Positions 10,295 to 18,463 of a DNA stretch of 64,000 nucleotides are shown here, piece by piece. A program made the translations under genes and the position numbers. The notes beneath the pieces are model-generated. The model had not been told where the DNA came from, ran no database searches, and saw nothing but the letters and a program-made list of their open reading frames with translations. Position 1 is the first letter of the stretch; each line of letters opens with the position of its first letter. The DNA is taken from contig NZ_CP118953.1 in NCBI RefSeq assembly GCF_029024625.1, positions 2,216,009-2,280,008 of the forward strand. The letters run 5' to 3'. This stretch comes from Staphylococcus chromogenes (GTDB lineage: Bacteria; Bacillota; Bacilli; Staphylococcales; Staphylococcaceae).

Positions 10295-10366
10295 TACTCA
10301 TAGTCACATTGTTTAAGGCAACGTGGTAGAAACTTCTAAAGCCATATTCTTCAGATTATATGAGTG
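10295..10366 (-). promoter_or_regulatory. Purine (guanine-type) riboswitch aptamer
   Basis: On the minus strand the conserved purine aptamer is present: P1 ACTCATA/TATGAGT, then TATAATC, P2 CTGAAG/CTTTAG with an AATATGG loop, GTTTCTACC, and P3 ACGTTG/CAATGT with a CCTTAAA loop. The junction reads GACTATG; the C at the position that pairs with the ligand indicates guanine (or xanthine/hypoxanthine) rather than adenine specificity. It should switch off xpt-pbuX-guaB-guaA when guanine is abundant. About 190 nt separate it from the terminator. Confidence 0.95.
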
Positions 10367-10383
10367 TGATAAATTATTTAATG

Positions 10384-10412
10384 ATGATAGCAAATTTGAA
10401 CATAATTCGCAA
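10384..10412 (-). promoter_or_regulatory. Promoter of the xpt-pbuX-guaBA operon
   Basis: On the minus strand TTGCGA and TATCAT are spaced 17 bp, ending about 20 bp before the riboswitch aptamer. Confidence 0.65.
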
Positions 10413-10563
10413 TAGCATCGCGTCAAACTCATTATTTTCAGAAATTTATGTGAATTCATTGCGGAAACGTTTCAAATATGGGCATAATATGATTGAATAC
10501 ATCTACTCAATCCTTGTTTAATGTGGATAAAGTTGAACATATTTTCAAACAACCTGTGCCAAC

Positions 10564-10589
10564 GATTAATGAACATTAAACATGGGTAA
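10564..10589 (+). promoter_or_regulatory. Candidate sigma-B promoter
   Basis: GATTAA, 14 bp, GGGTAA resembles the sigma-B consensus GTTTAA-N12-15-GGGTAT. It lies about 38 bp upstream of a general stress protein gene, which fits stress control. Confidence 0.5.
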
Positions 10590-10626
10590 TACAAATGATG
10601 AATAACAAAAAACGGAGGCGTCGATT

Positions 10627-11037
10627 ATGGCAGAATTTGAAGTAGCGCGTACAGAAGAAGATGCGATTAAAGCAGTAGAAGCTTATTTAAGAAATGGTTA
10701 TGATGAATCTGAACTTACGGTTATTAGTAAAGAAAAATTAGAAACGAAACGTTTTAACGACAGTCAAATTCAGCATAAATCAACAAATGGCACAGTAAGT
10801 GATAAATTTATGCGCATGTTTATTGGTGAAGATGCTGAAGGTGCAGCACTCAGTCGCTATGATTTCGGTGAAGACCAAACTGAAGATTTAAAGCAAGATC
10901 TTAACAATAATAAAATTGTTGTCATTGCCCAAAAAGATAAAGTGAACCATGGTGAAGTTGCGAAAAATAATGCTGCTTATATGAATGAATCTACAGATAA
11001 TCATAAACCTTCTGAACATAAAGGCGATATTGAATAA
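10627..11037 (+). CDS. General stress protein, YflT-like domain
   Basis: A small acidic cytoplasmic protein of 136 residues. The N-terminal half (EFEVARTEEDAIKAVEAYLR, then NGYDESELTVISKEK) matches the heat-induced stress protein YflT/general stress protein 17M-type domain; the C-terminal 40 residues are polar and probably flexible. An AACGGAGGCG ribosome site precedes the ATG. It stands alone between a candidate sigma-B promoter and the hairpin at 11105-11150. The biochemical role of the family is unknown; homologues are induced by general stress. Confidence 0.8.
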   Translation: MAEFEVARTEEDAIKAVEAYLRNGYDESELTVISKEKLETKRFNDSQIQHKSTNGTVSDKFMRMFIGEDAEGAALSRYDFGEDQTEDLKQDLNNNKIVVIAQKDKVNHGEVAKNNAAYMNESTDNHKPSEHKGDIE

Positions 11038-11104
11038 AATTCAACTAACGTCCACGTTCAATGGTAGAATCGATAGGGTTAGGACATAGTGCCCCCTATA
11101 AATA

Positions 11105-11150
11105 GATAGCCATCAAAATTTACGCTTAGATAAATTTTGATGGCTATTTT
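11105..11150. repeat. Dispersed hairpin repeat, copy 1 (terminator)
   Basis: ATAGCCATCAAAATTTA and its complement enclose a short loop (cgcttaga), followed by TTTT. Near-identical hairpins occur at 33569-33616 and, decayed, at 50990-51036. This copy terminates the stress protein gene. Confidence 0.8.
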
Positions 11151-11283
11151 AATCCGACTTAAACAATTGAATAGTCAAGCATCATCAAATATATGAAATG
11201 ATTTATGTTATAGTCCCCTTCAACATTACTATCGTTCTTTCACATCTATGCTATACTGTTATCAATCAAGAGAGGTGAACGAC

Positions 11284-11958
11284 ATGAAATTTGTACAAAT
11301 AAAATCGACCAAAGATCAATGGTTCGAACCGGCCATCGACTTTTATATGGATAAACTTGATCCTCTTGTCACCGAGGACGAATCGGTCTTTGTGCAATCT
11401 TTAAAAACTGAAAAGACACAAAACGATTACGTCTTTTTAGTGGGCATTGACAATGATAAAGTGGTTAGTTTTTCAACTGCACACTATGAAGCAACAACAA
11501 ATACAGGTTTTATCGTTTATTTAATTGCTGAGCCTGGCGATCACTGTGAAACGTATTTAGCTGAAACATTAAACGAGGTAGAAAAAGGCGTGAACCGTTT
11601 ATCACATCAACTCCATGGTCGTGATGTGAATTTCTTTATGTTTGAATCTACTCTCGAAAGTGAAGATGTCGATGAACAAACTGCTAAGGATATTGCTTTT
11701 CGTCGCCGTTTCTTAACAGAACATGGATTTGAAAAACAAACACAAATCGACTACGTACAACCTTCCCTCGACCGTAATGGGAAACCTGTACCGCTAGACC
11801 TTTACAATAAGGCAAATATTCCTTTGACAAAGGATATTTACGGCACAAGCGTTAAGTCTTGCTATATTTTAAAATATGTCTTTGCCAATCGTATTCCACG
11901 TCGAGTGATTTATCCGTTATTGATTAAAATGAATTTAAGTAAAGATATGAATGCATAA
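11284..11958 (+). CDS. Conserved staphylococcal protein of unknown function
   Basis: A 224-residue cytoplasmic protein starting at an ATG with an AGAGAGGTG ribosome site. No signal peptide or membrane segment is seen. The mix of strands and helices in VFLVGIDNDKVVSFS..TGFIVYLIAEPG, a central charged helix, and later FRRRFLTEHGFEKQTQIDYV is reminiscent of acetyltransferase (GNAT-like) folds, but no acetyl-CoA signature can be pointed to. It lies between the stress protein and a coiled-coil protein in the same order I recall for S. aureus. Function not assigned. Confidence 0.7.
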   Translation: MKFVQIKSTKDQWFEPAIDFYMDKLDPLVTEDESVFVQSLKTEKTQNDYVFLVGIDNDKVVSFSTAHYEATTNTGFIVYLIAEPGDHCETYLAETLNEVEKGVNRLSHQLHGRDVNFFMFESTLESEDVDEQTAKDIAFRRRFLTEHGFEKQTQIDYVQPSLDRNGKPVPLDLYNKANIPLTKDIYGTSVKSCYILKYVFANRIPRRVIYPLLIKMNLSKDMNA

Positions 11959-11962
11959 GTCC

Positions 11963-12060
11963 TTGAAATCCCTTCTTAAAGCCGTTACAATAATGTAGAG
12001 GTAAGGCTGACGGGTCACTGAACTCAGACTACCGTGGGTCTAAATAGACTGACAGAAAGG
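11963..12060 (+). promoter_or_regulatory. Promoter and G/C-rich leader of the DUF536 gene
   Basis: TTGAAA and TACAAT spaced 17 bp form a good vegetative promoter at 11963-11991. The following 70-nt leader (about 11998-12060) is richer in G+C than its surroundings and contains short complementary blocks (for example TCAG..CTGA), so it may be structured. No known riboswitch class was recognised. Confidence 0.55.
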
Positions 12061-12070
12061 ATTCATTCAT

Positions 12071-12673
12071 ATGCTAACAAAAGAGTTTGCACTTAAATCA
12101 GAGCTTAGCGAAAAACAAGTGCGTAAAATTGTACAGCACCTAGAAGAACGTGGCTACCAGTTGAAAAAAACCGAATATAGAGGCCGTGAAGCGACCGACT
12201 TTCAAGAAGAGGATATCGAATTATTCCAAGAAATTGCTGAACGTGTCGGCCGTACGAACAGTTATGAACTCGCATTCGAAGAGCTCGAAAAAGAAAAAGA
12301 CTTTTTACAAGTCATCGTAAAAGAAAATCCTGATAACTTACCATCAGATCAACAATTTCCACAAGTGATGCAAGAGTTAAAAGCTGAAATCAACAAAATG
12401 CGCGAAGAACGTCAATTATTAGGACAAATGATTTCACAAGTTCATCAACAACAAGAAGAATTAAAAACATTACATAATCAACTCAATAATCAACTCGAAA
12501 CAAATACAAAATCATTAAACGCAATGACAGAACATCAAAAACTTCAAGCTGAACAGTTAACAAAAACACAAGAAAGCATTGAAACACAAACAAAAGAACA
12601 AAAAGAATTGGCGACTACAATTAAAAACAGTCACCAACAAAAAGGATTTTGGGCACGCCTATTCGGAGGCTAA
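12071..12673 (+). CDS. Coiled-coil DUF536-type protein with N-terminal helix-turn-helix
   Basis: A 200-residue protein in three parts. Residues 1-60 look like a winged or simple helix-turn-helix (ALKSELSEKQVRKIVQHLEE). Residues 95-185 are a long glutamine/glutamate-rich coiled coil. The C-terminus ends GFWARLFGG, an aromatic/basic tip that often binds membranes or partners. This layout is that of staphylococcal DUF536 proteins, related to plasmid replication-associated proteins but widespread on chromosomes. DNA or membrane attachment is likely; the exact job is unknown. It has its own promoter and leader. Confidence 0.7.
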   Translation: MLTKEFALKSELSEKQVRKIVQHLEERGYQLKKTEYRGREATDFQEEDIELFQEIAERVGRTNSYELAFEELEKEKDFLQVIVKENPDNLPSDQQFPQVMQELKAEINKMREERQLLGQMISQVHQQQEELKTLHNQLNNQLETNTKSLNAMTEHQKLQAEQLTKTQESIETQTKEQKELATTIKNSHQQKGFWARLFGG

Positions 12674-12699
12674 GCCTTTATCATAAAATTAAATACGAT

Positions 12700-12786
12700 G
12701 TGCTAGGGGTGCTCTAATTGAGCTGAGAAAGATGTCATCTTAACTCTTTGAACCTGAAGTGGTTAGTACCAACGAAGGGAAGCTAT
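12700..12786 (+). promoter_or_regulatory. TPP riboswitch (THI box)
   Basis: Contains the conserved elements in order: GGGGTGCTC, GAGCTGAGAAAGAT, CTTTGAACCTGA, and AGTACCAACGAAGGGA. It senses thiamine pyrophosphate. The gene it controls starts at 12903, after a terminator-like hairpin. Confidence 0.96.
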
Positions 12787-12871
12787 TTTAACTTATGAAT
12801 TGAATGTATACACTTTACTGAACTTATAGAAAATAGGCCTACATTCTTTCTCACCATGAATCTAGGGCGCG

Positions 12872-12902
12872 ACCTCTTGCACATTGTGTAGGAGGTTTTT
12901 TT
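12872..12902 (+). terminator. Riboswitch expression platform: terminator that also hides the Shine-Dalgarno
   Basis: ACCTCTTGCAC / GTGTAGGAGGT form an 11-bp stem with a 3-nt loop, followed by seven T residues that run into the ATG of thiO. The 3' arm contains the AGGAGG ribosome site, so the same hairpin can both stop transcription and block translation when TPP is bound. Confidence 0.85.
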
Positions 12903-14012
12903 ATGGAACAAATTGTGATTATTGGTGGAGGTGTAATAGGACTCTCTATTGCACGTCATCTTGCCGACGCTCACTGCGAGGTTTCTATTATTGATCGTTC
13001 GACACCGAGAATGAATGCATCTTATGCAGCAGGAGGAATGTTAGGGGCACAAAATGAATTTTTCGAAGAGAGTCCACTTTATCGTTTGGCGATGAAAAGT
13101 CGTGCATTAATGCCAAATACTGCCTATCGTTTACATCAAGAGACAGGCATTGATATCGAATTTCAATCCTATGGGCTCATTAAACTTGCGACAGAGACGC
13201 GTCATGTTAACGCTCTACGCGCTCAGTATACATTTTTAAAACAAGATGATCACCGTCTCCATTGGTACAACAACCATGCACTTCAACAACATTTTCCTCA
13301 ACTTAATCCTGAGACGACGGCGGCATTCAAAATACATGATGATGGCCAAGTGAATGCGCATTTATACACAAAAGCGCTCACACAAGCAGTAGCCTTACAA
13401 AAAAATACAACTCTTCATTTAAATACAGAAGTCTTAGACATCACTCAACACGTGGAAGGGGGTTATACATTAAACACTTCTGCATGTCACATTCATGCGA
13501 ACATCTTAGTGGTTGCGGCCGGCGCATGGAGTGGTCAATTACTCCAATCTTTAAATGTGGACCTTCCTACTCGTCCAGTAAAAGGCGACGTCAAACTTAT
13601 ACAAGCCTCCCGCCCGATTCTGAATACAACCTTATTTAATATGAATGGGTGTTATATCGTTCCTAAAAAAACGAATCGCTATTTAATAGGTGCAACTTCA
13701 GAAGTAGACAATTGGTCCACTCAAAACCATCCCGATAATTTAAAATGGTTAGATGCTAAAAGCCAAGCCATGCTCCCCCAATTGAGACATGAACAGACCC
13801 TCAAAACGTGGACTGGTATTCGTCCAATTACAGAAGACGGCTGGCCCGTGATGGGCAAAGCTTCAGACACGCTATTTGTTTCAACCGGCCACTATCGCAA
13901 TGGTATTCTTCTATCTCCGATTGTAGGGAAACTCATAGCGCAAGCGATTCAAGGAGATTCAGAAGCCTTACGTGAGCTCCAACCCTTTTCACCACAAATT
14001 CGACAAAAATAA
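12903..14012 (+). CDS. thiO: Glycine oxidase-like FAD-dependent amine oxidase
   Basis: Flavoprotein of 369 residues that likely oxidises glycine to iminoacetate (dehydroglycine) for the thiazole half of thiamine. The FAD-binding motif IIGGGVIGLSIARHL is at the N-terminus, and the C-terminal GHYRNGILLSP block is typical of ThiO/DAO-family enzymes. The TPP riboswitch upstream supports a thiamine role. It is not followed by thiS, thiG or thiF here; the next gene is a cystine symporter. A different amine substrate, or a salvage role, is therefore possible. Confidence 0.85.
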   Translation: MEQIVIIGGGVIGLSIARHLADAHCEVSIIDRSTPRMNASYAAGGMLGAQNEFFEESPLYRLAMKSRALMPNTAYRLHQETGIDIEFQSYGLIKLATETRHVNALRAQYTFLKQDDHRLHWYNNHALQQHFPQLNPETTAAFKIHDDGQVNAHLYTKALTQAVALQKNTTLHLNTEVLDITQHVEGGYTLNTSACHIHANILVVAAGAWSGQLLQSLNVDLPTRPVKGDVKLIQASRPILNTTLFNMNGCYIVPKKTNRYLIGATSEVDNWSTQNHPDNLKWLDAKSQAMLPQLRHEQTLKTWTGIRPITEDGWPVMGKASDTLFVSTGHYRNGILLSPIVGKLIAQAIQGDSEALRELQPFSPQIRQK

Positions 14013-14086
14013 AAAGAGCTTGCTTTTAAGTGTCTTACCGATTATCCTTATTATATAAATCGGAATTAGAAGGAAGCGTACACATT

Positions 14087-15478
14087 ATGTCAACATTATT
14101 CATTATTATTAACTTAGTCGTTTTCGTCTTAGCACTCATCGGGCTTTGGTGGATGGCTAAAAAACATATTAAATTCCCTAAACGTGTCTTTCTCGCACTC
14201 GGTTTAGGGATTGTTTTAGGTTTAATCTTACATCTCACATACGGTTCAAGTAGTAAAATCACGACGCAAACAACTGAATGGATCAGTATTGTCGGAGAAG
14301 GTTATATTTCTTTATTAAAAATGATTGTAATCCCGTTAGTTTTTGTATCAATTGTCGTTGCATTTACAAAAATTGACATCGGCGAAAAGTTCGCAAAAAT
14401 GGGCGGACTCATTTTTATGTTTTTAATTGGAACTGTGGCCATTGCTGCAGTCGTAGGCATTGTTTATGCGATGCTTTTTGGCTTAGACGCCTCTTCTATC
14501 GACCTTGGCCAAGCTGAAAATGCACGTAGTTCTGAAATTACGAGCCAGGCGAAAGAAATGACAGCTACAACTTTACCAACACAAATTTTAGAATTATTAC
14601 CTGCAAATCCATTTTTAGATTTCACAGGCGCACGTGCAACATCGACTATCGCGGTTGTTATTTTTGCTGCATTTATCGGTTTTGCCTTTTTACGTGTTTT
14701 ACGTAAAGAACCTGAAAAAGGTCATATTCTTAAACGGGGTATCGATGCCATTTACGCACTTGTCATGGCGATTGTAACTTTTGTTTTGCGCTTAACACCT
14801 TATGGTATTTTAGCGATTATGATTACAACGATTGCAACAAGTGATTTTGCGGCCATTTGGACATTAGGTAAATTCGTTATTGCGTCTTATGCTGCATTAA
14901 TTACGATGTATTTGATTCACATGATTATTTTAGTATTGTTAGGTATCAATCCCCTACAATATGTTAAGAAAACCGCTGAAGTAATTTTATTTGCGTTCAC
15001 GTCACGCTCCAGTGCAGGCGCATTACCGCTCAACATCCAAACACAAACACAACGCCTTGGTGTCCCATCAGCGATTGCTAACTTCTCTGGTTCATTTGGC
15101 TTATCGATAGGCCAAAACGGTTGTGCGGGTATTTATCCAGCCATGCTTGCCATCATGGTTGCACCTGTCGCAGGCGTTGAAGTAGACTGGCAATTCATCC
15201 TCACACTTATCGTTGTTGTCGTATTGAGTTCATTTGGTGTAGCCGGTGTAGGAGGCGGTGCTACATTTGCATCCATCCTTGTACTATCTGCACTCAATTT
15301 GCCGGTAGGTCTCGCAGGGGTCTTAATTTCTGTTGAACCTTTAATTGATATGGGCCGTACCGCACTCAACGTCAACGATTCCATTCTTGCAGGGACAGGT
15401 ACCGCAAAACTGACAAAACAATTAGATGAAAATCAATTCAAATCTAACCACTACGATGAGCTTGCTTCTGAGCATTAA
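14087..15478 (+). CDS. tcyP: L-cystine:proton/sodium symporter, DAACS family
   Basis: Membrane carrier of 463 residues with about eight to ten helices and two re-entrant loops. The loop sequences FAFTSRSSAGALPLNI and GQNGCAGIYPAM correspond to the substrate/cation-binding hairpin and NMDGT-like region of dicarboxylate/amino acid:cation symporters; the wording is that of staphylococcal TcyP. The ATG at 14087 follows AGAAGGAAG. It lies 74 bp after thiO with no obvious terminator, so some readthrough is possible. Cystine specificity is assigned from family resemblance. Confidence 0.88.
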   Translation: MSTLFIIINLVVFVLALIGLWWMAKKHIKFPKRVFLALGLGIVLGLILHLTYGSSSKITTQTTEWISIVGEGYISLLKMIVIPLVFVSIVVAFTKIDIGEKFAKMGGLIFMFLIGTVAIAAVVGIVYAMLFGLDASSIDLGQAENARSSEITSQAKEMTATTLPTQILELLPANPFLDFTGARATSTIAVVIFAAFIGFAFLRVLRKEPEKGHILKRGIDAIYALVMAIVTFVLRLTPYGILAIMITTIATSDFAAIWTLGKFVIASYAALITMYLIHMIILVLLGINPLQYVKKTAEVILFAFTSRSSAGALPLNIQTQTQRLGVPSAIANFSGSFGLSIGQNGCAGIYPAMLAIMVAPVAGVEVDWQFILTLIVVVVLSSFGVAGVGGGATFASILVLSALNLPVGLAGVLISVEPLIDMGRTALNVNDSILAGTGTAKLTKQLDENQFKSNHYDELASEH

Positions 15479-15480
15479 TT

Positions 15481-15520
15481 AAAAAGAGGTCGCGACATTA
15501 CGTTCGCGACCTCTTTTTTT
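15481..15520. terminator. Strong terminator after tcyP
   Basis: AAAAAGAGGTCGCGA and TCGCGACCTCTTTTTTT form a 15-bp stem. T-runs on both strands suit the convergent tcyP and nfrA transcripts. Confidence 0.9.
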
Positions 15521-15600
15521 GTTTATCTCTTTAAACGCTCTTCACGCAAATATTAAAGCACTTCTGCCATTTTAAGAACTCAATCTTTCTCTTCAATCGT

Positions 15601-16356
15601 TTATTTTTTGTTGAAGCCTGATAATTGAAGCCATTCAAGCATTTCTAAGCGTTGTTTACTTCCCATAAATTGTGCGATTTGTTCTGACCATGTTTCCGTA
15701 CGTTCGCCGTTCGTGCGTGTTTTATAATAGTTTGAGACCGTTTCATCATACGCTTCAATTTGTTCTGCAAGTTTTTGATCCTCGCGCTCATATTCATCAA
15801 TATGGAAAACATGATCAAGCGGTAGGCGTGGTTTCGGCGCGCCATTCTCGTCCTCTGCCGGTTCTCCGATGGCCATGCCGAATAATGGGAATGTGTACTC
15901 AGGTAAACCTAAAATCTCACGCACACGTTCTACATCATTACGGAGAGAACCTAAATAAACGATACCATACCCCATATCTTCTGCAGTTAAAGCAATATTT
16001 TGCGCCATTAAAGCAGCATCTACAGTTCCGACTAATAATCCTTCCGCTGTTTCAAAACTGCTTTCTAACTCTGCATCCCGTTTTTGGCTTACAAGCTTGT
16101 GACGGTGATAATCAATGACAAAAACAAGCAAATAACCATTTTCAACCACATACGGCTGTCCTGATACTTCTCTTAAAGATTCTTTCTTTTCAAGATCTTC
16201 TACACCAATCACAGAAGTCGTTTGTAGAAAACTTGAAGTCGACGCCATTTGCCCTGCCTCAATTAACTTTCGAACGATATCGCGATCAATGGCATTTGGC
16301 TTAAATTTACGTACAGAATGATGTTTTTTAGCTAACTCATAAACATGTTCAGACAT
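15601..16356 (-). CDS. nfrA: NADPH-dependent FMN oxidoreductase / nitroreductase
   Basis: A 251-residue flavoprotein of the nitroreductase superfamily, cytoplasmic, reducing flavins, nitro compounds or disulfides with NADPH. The N-terminal HHSVRKFKPN phosphate/FMN loop and the central AEDMGYGIVYLGSLRNDVE segment are diagnostic of NfrA. The ATG at 16356 is used because the AAGGGGTG ribosome site overlaps a GTG three codons upstream. It is convergent with tcyP and divergent from the next gene. In S. aureus nfrA sits beside ahpCF and is induced by thiol stress; the neighbourhood is similar here. Confidence 0.92.
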   Translation of the reverse strand: MSEHVYELAKKHHSVRKFKPNAIDRDIVRKLIEAGQMASTSSFLQTTSVIGVEDLEKKESLREVSGQPYVVENGYLLVFVIDYHRHKLVSQKRDAELESSFETAEGLLVGTVDAALMAQNIALTAEDMGYGIVYLGSLRNDVERVREILGLPEYTFPLFGMAIGEPAEDENGAPKPRLPLDHVFHIDEYEREDQKLAEQIEAYDETVSNYYKTRTNGERTETWSEQIAQFMGSKQRLEMLEWLQLSGFNKK

Positions 16357-16499
16357 GATTGACACCCCTTATTGTCCTTTTTTTCTATTTTATCAAAATG
16401 ATACGTCCCCCGCATGACTGGTGTTTGACCCCACTTGCATTCATTAGTATTTACCGTTATCATAATTGTAACAATTTTCTGAATAAAGGGGCCTTTATT

Positions 16500-17276
16500 A
16501 TGACAAATCAAACCAAATATTTAGCTAAAACACTTCATCAAGCCTATCTTAATCAACAGGCGATCCCTTTTTTAAATCCTGAAGCAGCTGTAGACGAAAC
16601 TTTAGGTTACGCGGTACAAGAAGCACTCATCGAACGCATTCAGGCGAGTCACGGCGCAAAACAAGTCGGTTATAAAGTCAGCATGACGAGCAAGGAAACT
16701 CAAGCTTACGCCAATACACATGAACCTGCATATGGGACATTGTTGAGTCATGTCGTTAAAGATACAAGTGCGACCATTCCGCTTCACGATTTGTTCTCAC
16801 CCTTAATTGAACCAGAGCTCGTTTTTGAGTTAACTGACGCACTTTCACCTCATCCAAGTGCAGAAGAAATCTTAGAAAAATCTAAAATCGCACCTGCCAT
16901 CGAGGTGCCTGATGCGCGTTATCTCAATTGGTTTCCTAATTTCACACTTGGTGATTTGTTAGCTGACAATACGGCAACGGGTTTAGTTGTCGTGGGTCCA
17001 TCCGTCTCTCCTCCTGATTATGAGACGCTTGGCAATATCGCCATGACTTTAACCCATGACGATAAAACCATCGGAAACGGAAATTCGTCTGCCGTTTTAG
17101 GTCATCCTGTCAAAGCTGTACAATGGCTCGCCGAAAAGTTAGCCACTCATGGCAAATCTCTAAAAGCAGGCGACGTGATTTCTTCTGGTACCTTTATTGC
17201 GCCTGTCCCCGCAGAAGTTGGTACATTCCAGGCACACTATAACCACATCGGAAATGTAGAAGTTACATTTGAATAA
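16500..17276 (+). CDS. 2-keto-4-pentenoate hydratase / fumarylacetoacetase-fold protein
   Basis: A 258-residue cytoplasmic enzyme of the MhpD type. Features seen are VGYKVSMTS near residue 57, the acidic metal site in PLIEPELVFEL, and IAPAIEVPDARYLNW, which match hydratases/decarboxylases acting on 2-oxo acids from aromatic degradation. No ring-cleavage pathway genes adjoin it, so the true substrate in staphylococci is unknown. The start at 16500 is set by AAAGGGG upstream. It is transcribed alone and ends in a perfect inverted repeat at 17281. Confidence 0.78.
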   Translation: MTNQTKYLAKTLHQAYLNQQAIPFLNPEAAVDETLGYAVQEALIERIQASHGAKQVGYKVSMTSKETQAYANTHEPAYGTLLSHVVKDTSATIPLHDLFSPLIEPELVFELTDALSPHPSAEEILEKSKIAPAIEVPDARYLNWFPNFTLGDLLADNTATGLVVVGPSVSPPDYETLGNIAMTLTHDDKTIGNGNSSAVLGHPVKAVQWLAEKLATHGKSLKAGDVISSGTFIAPVPAEVGTFQAHYNHIGNVEVTFE

Positions 17277-17280
17277 TGTT

Positions 17281-17325
17281 ATAACTAGAGTGAATCTGAT
17301 GATTAATCAGATTTGCTCTAGTTAT
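17281..17325. terminator. Inverted repeat after the hydratase gene
   Basis: ATAACTAGAG and CTCTAGTTAT flank a GAATCTGA/CAGATT inner stem. There is no long T-run, so termination may be moderate. Confidence 0.6.
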
Positions 17326-17508
17326 ATGTGAAAACATGCTCCTTCATTTTATTTAAACTATCAAATTATTTCTAATTGAGAAAATCACCATTTAATTGAT
17401 ATTAATTTGAAAGAGAAAACGTATTTTATTAAGCGATCACTGCACTTTTCAAGAGATGGGTTAGCCTATATTTAATTTGCATTTAAACTAAAAAAGGAGC
17501 ATTTTCGT

Positions 17509-17536
17509 TTGACGTTATCTCGTTTTCATGTATAAT
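17509..17536 (+). promoter_or_regulatory. Promoter of ahpC
   Basis: TTGACG and TATAAT spaced 16 bp, about 110 bp upstream of ahpC and directly followed by the PerR box. The rest of 17326-17647 shows no gene. Confidence 0.8.
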
Positions 17537-17547
17537 AAGAACCAAGA

Positions 17548-17562
17548 TTAGAATTATTATTA
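17548..17562. promoter_or_regulatory. PerR box 1 upstream of ahpC
   Basis: TTAGAATTATTATTA matches the PerR consensus TTATAATTATTATAA at 13 of 15 positions and lies just downstream of the -10 element, suitable for repression relieved by peroxide. Confidence 0.75.
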
Positions 17563-17604
17563 ATAAGGAATGATGACAAAGAAACACCCGACATCAATTC
17601 TAAT

Positions 17605-17619
17605 CAATAATAATTATGA
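17605..17619. promoter_or_regulatory. Possible second PerR box in the ahpC leader
   Basis: CAATAATAATTATGA matches the complement of the PerR consensus at 12 of 15 positions. It lies in the leader 43 bp downstream of box 1. Confidence 0.4.
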
Positions 17620-17647
17620 CTCACATTTAATTAGGAGGAATTTCATT

Positions 17648-18217
17648 ATGTCTTTAATCGGTAAACAAATTGAAGAATTTTCAGCACAAGCGTACAACGC
17701 AAAAACAGACGAATTCATCGAGGTCTCTCACGAAGATTTAAAAGGTAACTGGAGTGTAGTTGTATTCTATCCAGCTGACTTCTCATTCGTATGTCCAACA
17801 GAATTACAAGACGTTCAAAACCAATACGCTAAATTACAAGAGCTTGGCGTAAATGTTTACTCTGTTTCAACAGATACACATTTCGTGCATAAAGCTTGGC
17901 ACGATCATTCAGATGCAATCAGCACATTACAATACGTAATGATTGGTGACCCATCTCAAACAATCACACGTAATTTTGACGTATTAGATGAAACTTCTGG
18001 TCTTGCACAACGTGGTACATTCATCGTTGACCCTGACGGTGTTGTTCAAGCAGCTGAAATTAATGCTGACGGTATTGGCCGTGACGCAAGCACATTAGTA
18101 CACAAAATCAAAGCTGCACAATACGTACGTCAACATCCAGGTGAAGTTTGTCCTGCTAAATGGGAAGAAGGTAACGACACATTAACACCAGGATTAGACT
18201 TAGTAGGTAAAATCTAA
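17648..18217 (+). CDS. ahpC: Alkyl hydroperoxide reductase subunit C (2-Cys peroxiredoxin)
   Basis: Reduces hydrogen peroxide, organic peroxides and peroxynitrite in the cytoplasm, and is re-reduced by AhpF. The 189 residues carry the peroxidatic Cys49 in DFSFVCPTE and the resolving Cys168 in GEVCPAKW. The TAGGAGGAA ribosome site sets the ATG at 17648. The gene follows a strong promoter with PerR box(es). Codon choice is highly biased, as expected for an abundant protein. Confidence 0.98.
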   Translation: MSLIGKQIEEFSAQAYNAKTDEFIEVSHEDLKGNWSVVVFYPADFSFVCPTELQDVQNQYAKLQELGVNVYSVSTDTHFVHKAWHDHSDAISTLQYVMIGDPSQTITRNFDVLDETSGLAQRGTFIVDPDGVVQAAEINADGIGRDASTLVHKIKAAQYVRQHPGEVCPAKWEEGNDTLTPGLDLVGKI

Positions 18218-18234
18218 TCTCAATCACCTATTCC

Positions 18235-18428
18235 GGAATGAGGAGGATGAACGGAAACGTTATTTACTCTCATTCCTTAAAAGATTAATAGATTAACCCA
18301 AATACTCTCATCAAACTTATATCGTTTAGGTAGACAATGAAGCGTTTGTTCATCTATATAGGTGCTCAAACGCCTCATTCTTGCCTGGGCGGGACAGCAA
18401 TTTCCAATGGATGAGATTGTTGTCCCGC
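18235..18428. other. ahpC-ahpF spacer with two hairpins
   Basis: The 246-bp gap holds a GGAATGAG/CTCATTCC hairpin (18235-18276, no T-run) and a longer GCGGGACA/TGTCCCGC hairpin (18389-18428) with a partly paired inner stem. They may be RNA-processing sites or attenuators that set the AhpC:AhpF ratio. The second resembles the GGGACA-type intergenic repeats common in staphylococci. Confidence 0.6.
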
Positions 18429-18463
18429 TCTCAATCCATTTTTATTTTAGGAGGCCCATGTTT

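Noticed and set aside
10463..10486. GGAAACGTTTC palindrome with GGGCATAAT nearby as a cre or second sigma-B promoter
   Set aside because: Mismatches at key cre positions, and the spacing between GTTTCA and GGGCAT is too short for sigma-B.
12783..12974. Leftward 63-codon frame across the thiO leader
   Set aside because: It is antisense to the TPP riboswitch expression platform and has no ribosome site or recognisable sequence.
15672..16118. Rightward 148-codon frame opposite nfrA
   Set aside because: Antisense shadow of a clearly conserved nitroreductase gene; the translation is cysteine/histidine-rich noise.
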